DNA from: Brachybacterium sp.
Lineage (GTDB): Bacteria > Actinomycetota > Actinomycetes > Actinomycetales > Dermabacteraceae
DNA: 16,164 nucleotides
Assembly: GCA_030451965.1 (NCBI GenBank)
Contig: JAKDNE010000027.1
Coordinates: 1 to 16,164 of the forward strand
Direction of reading: 5' to 3'
Both the position numbers and the translations under genes were made by a program. The notes under the pieces are model-generated. The model did no database searches and had not been told where the DNA came from. It saw only the letters and a program-made list of their open reading frames with translations. Below, piece by piece: positions 13,532 to 16,164 of the stretch (its first letter is position 1; every line of letters starts with the position of its first letter).

Positions 13532-13540
13532 CCCAGGTGA

Positions 13541-14013
13541 GAGGCTCTCCTGTGTCGCTGAGCAGCGCTTTCGGTGACCGCTCGACCAGCCTGTACGCGC
13601 CGTCCACCCTCATCTGATCTGAGTTCTGTGGGGAGCGTTACGCGGGCTGGCTCTCCTGGAGCATCGGCAGCAGGAGCGCCTTCACACGCGTCACGTCCGA
13701 GGAGATGGGAGGCGACATTGACAGGTGGCATGCAGGCAGGCATCAGTATTCCTCGTAGGAGAAAGACGGACACCGCCTGGCGTCTGCCGACGCAGGGGTA
13801 CAGGTCCCATGAAGAGCGCGGCCAGGCTAACCACACGAATCACTGCTACGCAATCCTCCGGAGTGCTCAGCGGCCGATGAGGGCCGCCGGTGCTTACCGC
13901 GACAAGACTCAGCCACCGGCCCTGGCTGCAGTCCTCGTCGGAGGACCGGGCTGACAGAATGGTGAGAGACGTAGAAGCGAACGCGGGCGTAGCAAGAGGG
14001 GGTCGGAACTACT
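13541..14013. other. Intergenic region, no convincing gene
   Basis: About 470 bp between the divergent sigma-like and PAS genes. Open frames here have poor composition and no ribosome-binding site. Visible structure: TTGACA at 13718-13723 without a good -10, and two small hairpins, GCGGCC-GATGAG-GGCCGC (13870-13887) and GTCCTC-GTCG-GAGGAC (13931-13946), before the PAS gene. The region may hold divergent promoters, a leader RNA or the remains of a lost gene. Confidence 0.5.
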
Positions 14014-15093
14014 ATGCCAGTGCAGCTTGACGTCGGAGATTGGGGCCTGTTCTGCGGCCCGGACGGCAAGCAACTCGTCTCCGTCGGAGGTGACCCATGT
14101 GGTCCCGTCTCCGCACGCAAGGTCACGAAGAACACCCCGCGGAGGCTGCTACTGGATGAGAGCCGCGTTGCACGGGCACTCCAGAGCGGTGATCCGAGCA
14201 CCGAGCTGGTGTCACATCGCGGCTCGAGCTGGGTTGTCACGCTGCGTCCGGTGATCACGCCGCGCACGGGCGCCACCGTCGCAGTCCACGCTGCCGTATC
14301 GTCGACAGACCAAGAGCTCCCCGACCCGCCCCTCGTGGGGAGCTGGGAATGGGAGATCGAGAGGGGCCCGGATGGACAGCCGACGCCGAACAGGCGTTCG
14401 TACTGGGACCGGAACCTGTTCCGGATCTACGAGGTCGCGCCGGACGTCGCCGAGCGACACCGCGACCACTGGGAGACTGGAGAGTGGGCGAACGAGCTCA
14501 TCGACCAGGCTGACCAGATGAGGGTTAACAGCTCCATTCGCGACGGTCTCCAGGACGGACTGAAGGGAGACTGGGGGGTCGTGCGGTGCCTGACCTGCAA
14601 TATCGTCACCGGGTACGGCTCATCCTCGCCGGGTCTTCGACATCTGCGGCTGGTCGGGCAGATCGTCCCGATCCATCCTGAAGACGAGCAGATCATCATG
14701 CAGGGCTTCAGCTACGAGGTCCCGTCCACGTTCCACGACTTGGCCCTGGAGCAGGACGCTGGTCGAGTCGACGACGTCTTGCGCGGAGTGATGGAGTTGG
14801 CCGGGGAGCCGATGGCTGTCGTGGACGCCGGCACTCTCGACGTGCTGATGACCTCGCCAGCATGGCGAAATGAGGACTTCGGCCACGTCGGCGGGCTCGG
14901 GGAGATCGCGAGCGAGGACTCGGGGGTGCTGCATTCGCTCATCGCTGAAGTGGCCAGCGGAAGTCGGAATCAGAACTCGATGAGGATCGACCTGAATAGG
15001 GGCGACGGCTCGGCACAGAACGTGCTTCTCACAGCCACGGGGGCGCAACTAGGCGGCCGAGGCCGCGACGTCGTTGTCAGGCTGGACCTCTAG
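14014..15093 (+). CDS. PAS-like double-domain protein without output domain
   Basis: 359 aa. The N-terminal 100 residues are a small alpha/beta region. Residues 108-222 are PAS-like: GSWEWEIERG, then WDRNLFRIYEV, then the strands RCLTCNIVTGYGSSSPGLRHLRLVGQ, ending in VPIHPEDE. Residues 252-359 form a second PAS-like unit (VLRGVMELAGEPMAVVDAG, LLTATGAQLGGRGRDVVVRLDL). WEWEI and the F-R-I-Y-E pattern are typical of PAS domains that sense small ligands. No kinase, cyclase, GGDEF or HTH segment is present, so it would act by binding a partner. The ATG at 14014 has AGAGGGGG 11 nt upstream, a little far. Two Cys (192, 195) sit in the first PAS core. It converges on the methyltransferase gene. Confidence 0.7.
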   Translation: MPVQLDVGDWGLFCGPDGKQLVSVGGDPCGPVSARKVTKNTPRRLLLDESRVARALQSGDPSTELVSHRGSSWVVTLRPVITPRTGATVAVHAAVSSTDQELPDPPLVGSWEWEIERGPDGQPTPNRRSYWDRNLFRIYEVAPDVAERHRDHWETGEWANELIDQADQMRVNSSIRDGLQDGLKGDWGVVRCLTCNIVTGYGSSSPGLRHLRLVGQIVPIHPEDEQIIMQGFSYEVPSTFHDLALEQDAGRVDDVLRGVMELAGEPMAVVDAGTLDVLMTSPAWRNEDFGHVGGLGEIASEDSGVLHSLIAEVASGSRNQNSMRIDLNRGDGSAQNVLLTATGAQLGGRGRDVVVRLDL

Positions 15094-15133
15094 CTCCACC
15101 CGATGGCCACCCGGGTGAGCCCATGGATCACGA

Positions 15134-15790
15134 TCAGCGCCACGGCTGGCGTGCCGTGAACAGGGCGACCGTTCCCACGACGCGGACTGTGACGTCCTGG
15201 AATGCGACCCGGAGGGTTGCCTCAAGGCCGGGAGCATCATCATCCCGGTTGTGGAAGACCCCGAGCTTGTTGTAAAGGGCCATAAGTCCCTGACCGGCGA
15301 GGTTGTGGTCGACGCCGCGACCGAGGATAGTGCCGCCGAAAAACACCCCGTCGTCGGTGAGTCGATCGGCCAGATGCCTGAACGCCTCGCCCTTCTCTGA
15401 CCACGAACCCGGCAGGCAGTGGACCAGGAAGTTCGCCGCGATCGAATCCATCGGACCGATGGATTCGGGGAGGGGGTCGAGAACGTCCGCAGCCACCGTG
15501 CGGTGTGCAACTGTGCCCAGGTGAGCAGAGGCACTGTCGAGACTGTGGGGGTTGAGGTCCATCAGTGTGATCATCGAGTCCGGCGCTCGCTTGGAATGCG
15601 CGAGGTACCATCCCGTCCCGGGGCCCACGTCCAGGTGATTCGGGCCCAGGTGGTCGTCGTACTGCTCCAACATCAAGTCCCGAGGACAGCGCCAGGCTAC
15701 AGAGTTGGAAAGGCGAACGACGACGAGATCATAGGCACCCAGTACCGGCTTGATGTAGATCGCGGCGCCCCGATGGGCGACGTCGTTCAT
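15134..15790 (-). CDS. Class I SAM-dependent methyltransferase
   Basis: 218 aa. Motif I is HLDVGPGTGWYL (52-63, with DVGPGTG binding S-adenosylmethionine), the acidic residue of motif II lies in MDLN (D78), and AADVLDPLPE (100-109) is motif III-like. The closing strands (RVAFQDVTVRVVGTVALFTAR) complete the Rossmann-type fold. It therefore transfers a methyl group from SAM; the acceptor cannot be told, though the generic ubiE/methyltransf_11 type mostly acts on small molecules. GGGAGG lies 8 nt before the ATG at 15790. It converges on the PAS gene with 40 bp between stops, which carry no obvious terminator. Confidence 0.9.
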   Translation of the reverse strand: MNDVAHRGAAIYIKPVLGAYDLVVVRLSNSVAWRCPRDLMLEQYDDHLGPNHLDVGPGTGWYLAHSKRAPDSMITLMDLNPHSLDSASAHLGTVAHRTVAADVLDPLPESIGPMDSIAANFLVHCLPGSWSEKGEAFRHLADRLTDDGVFFGGTILGRGVDHNLAGQGLMALYNKLGVFHNRDDDAPGLEATLRVAFQDVTVRVVGTVALFTARQPWR

Positions 15791-15868
15791 AGCAGGAGCC
15801 TCCCGGATGCTGAACAGTGGTCGACCCTTAGCCCCCGCGCGTTCACATCGAATATCTCAGGCTCCCAG

Positions 15869-15885
15869 GGCCGCCCAGAGCGGCC
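15869..15885. terminator. Possible hairpin upstream of the methyltransferase gene
   Basis: GGCCGC-CCAGA-GCGGCC is a perfect 6-bp stem with a 5-nt loop, in the 232-bp gap after the stop of the truncated right-edge gene and before the methyltransferase. It may end the upstream minus-strand transcript. No T-tract; nothing else recognisable in the gap. Confidence 0.3.
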
Positions 15886-16022
15886 TCGTCCGCCCTCATA
15901 GTTACGGCTATCGAGTATGACACCTCCGGAAGGCAGACGCCGGTAGCGCGCCCGCTTAGAAGCGCGTTGCACGATCGCCCTACCGAGCCCGACCGTCCGA
16001 CGCCAGCACCCCCACATCCTCC

Positions 16023-16164
16023 TCAATGCGTATCCAGAATCCATGCGCTGGTCTGGTGTTTGTCGAGACCCACGAGGTCGCTGAGCGCACTCGCGACCGC
16101 GTCGTCACCACGAGCGAGGTACGCGTCGATCATCTCCTCGATCTGTTCGTCCGAGAGCTCGTGG
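16023..16164 (-). CDS. C-terminal end of an unrecognised protein (truncated at the window edge)
   Basis: A minus-strand frame enters from the right edge and ends with TGA at 16025-16023, giving a 46-residue C-terminus beginning HELSDEQIEEMIDAYLAR and ending SAWILDTH. Codons are G/C-ending like real genes here, and the segment forms two amphipathic helices. No family can be named. Its start lies outside the window. Confidence 0.55.
   Translation of the reverse strand, partial: HELSDEQIEEMIDAYLARGDDAVASALSDLVGLDKHQTSAWILDTH

Larger units (their letters stand above)
7161..13540. mobile_element. Probable integrated element or genomic island; ends not located
   Basis: The block contains a complete tyrosine recombinase, an excisionase-like HTH protein and several orphan genes with mixed orientations, preceded by iterons that look like recombinase or excisionase arm sites. 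There is no tRNA gene and no direct repeat that convincingly marks attL and attR, so both limits given here are the flanking intergenic gaps, not proven ends. The element could extend past 13540. No conjugation, replication or capsid gene is visible, so it is either a small or decayed element or a non-autonomous island. Confidence 0.4.

Noticed and set aside
12530..13540. Plus-strand frame opposite the sigma-like gene
   Set aside because: Seriously considered because the length is equal, but the minus frame has the ordered helical, sigma-like segments and a basic cluster; the plus frame has no start signal or motif.
13574..13954. 126-codon frame in the intergenic gap
   Set aside because: Arg/Pro/Ser-rich with no homology-like pattern and no ribosome-binding site.
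15787..16044. 85-codon minus-strand frame upstream of the methyltransferase
   Set aside because: Arg/Gly-rich; it conflicts with the better-composed frame ending at 16023 and has no start signal.

Overview
The window reads as a high-GC Gram-positive actinobacterium. Codons are strongly G/C-ending, the SOS box is of the TCGAAC-N4-GTTCGA type, and there are a 13E12/DUF222 HNH protein and an imuA'-like mutasome gene. A member of the Micrococcales such as Brachybacterium would fit, but that placement is inference from protein style only.

Left part (1-7160), probably chromosomal. An imuA'-like gene (16-822, minus) overlaps by ATGA the start of a gene that runs off the left edge, probably the imuB-type Y-family polymerase. 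Its promoter can be read directly: TTGAGC, 17 bp, TACAGT, then a perfect LexA box. A second, one-mismatch LexA box lies in the same divergent gap, nearer a rightward pair: an unrecognised 184-aa protein and a protein-kinase-fold enzyme. Converging on these is a DUF222/HNH endonuclease gene. Behind its start lies a 500-bp non-coding stretch with a perfect 12-bp palindrome, four degenerate tandem copies of a 43-bp unit that each begin with a DnaA-box-like TGTGGATAAG, and an inverted repeat. An MFS transporter and a polyol-type zinc dehydrogenase follow as a probable two-gene operon.

Middle part (about 7161-13540), accessory in character. It opens with three 12-bp iterons plus an inverted copy directly before a tyrosine recombinase, followed by an excisionase-like HTH protein, a small LRV-like repeat protein, a 75-aa orphan and a very strong hairpin terminator. 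A second set comprises a 78-aa orphan, a four-helix membrane protein with a degenerate J-domain, a metallophosphoesterase and a protein with sigma-70-like organisation. The recombinase, excisionase-like gene and orphan cargo suggest an integrated element. Its right end and att sites were not found.

Right part (13541-16164): about 470 bp without a convincing gene, a PAS-like double-domain protein with no output domain, a class I SAM-dependent methyltransferase, and the C-terminus of an unrecognised minus-strand protein.

No tRNA, rRNA, CRISPR array, insertion sequence or oriC was found. The most testable new observations are the 43-bp DnaA-box-like tandem repeat beside the DUF222 gene, the iteron/inverted-repeat operator before the integrase, the double SOS box, and the degenerate J-domain membrane protein.
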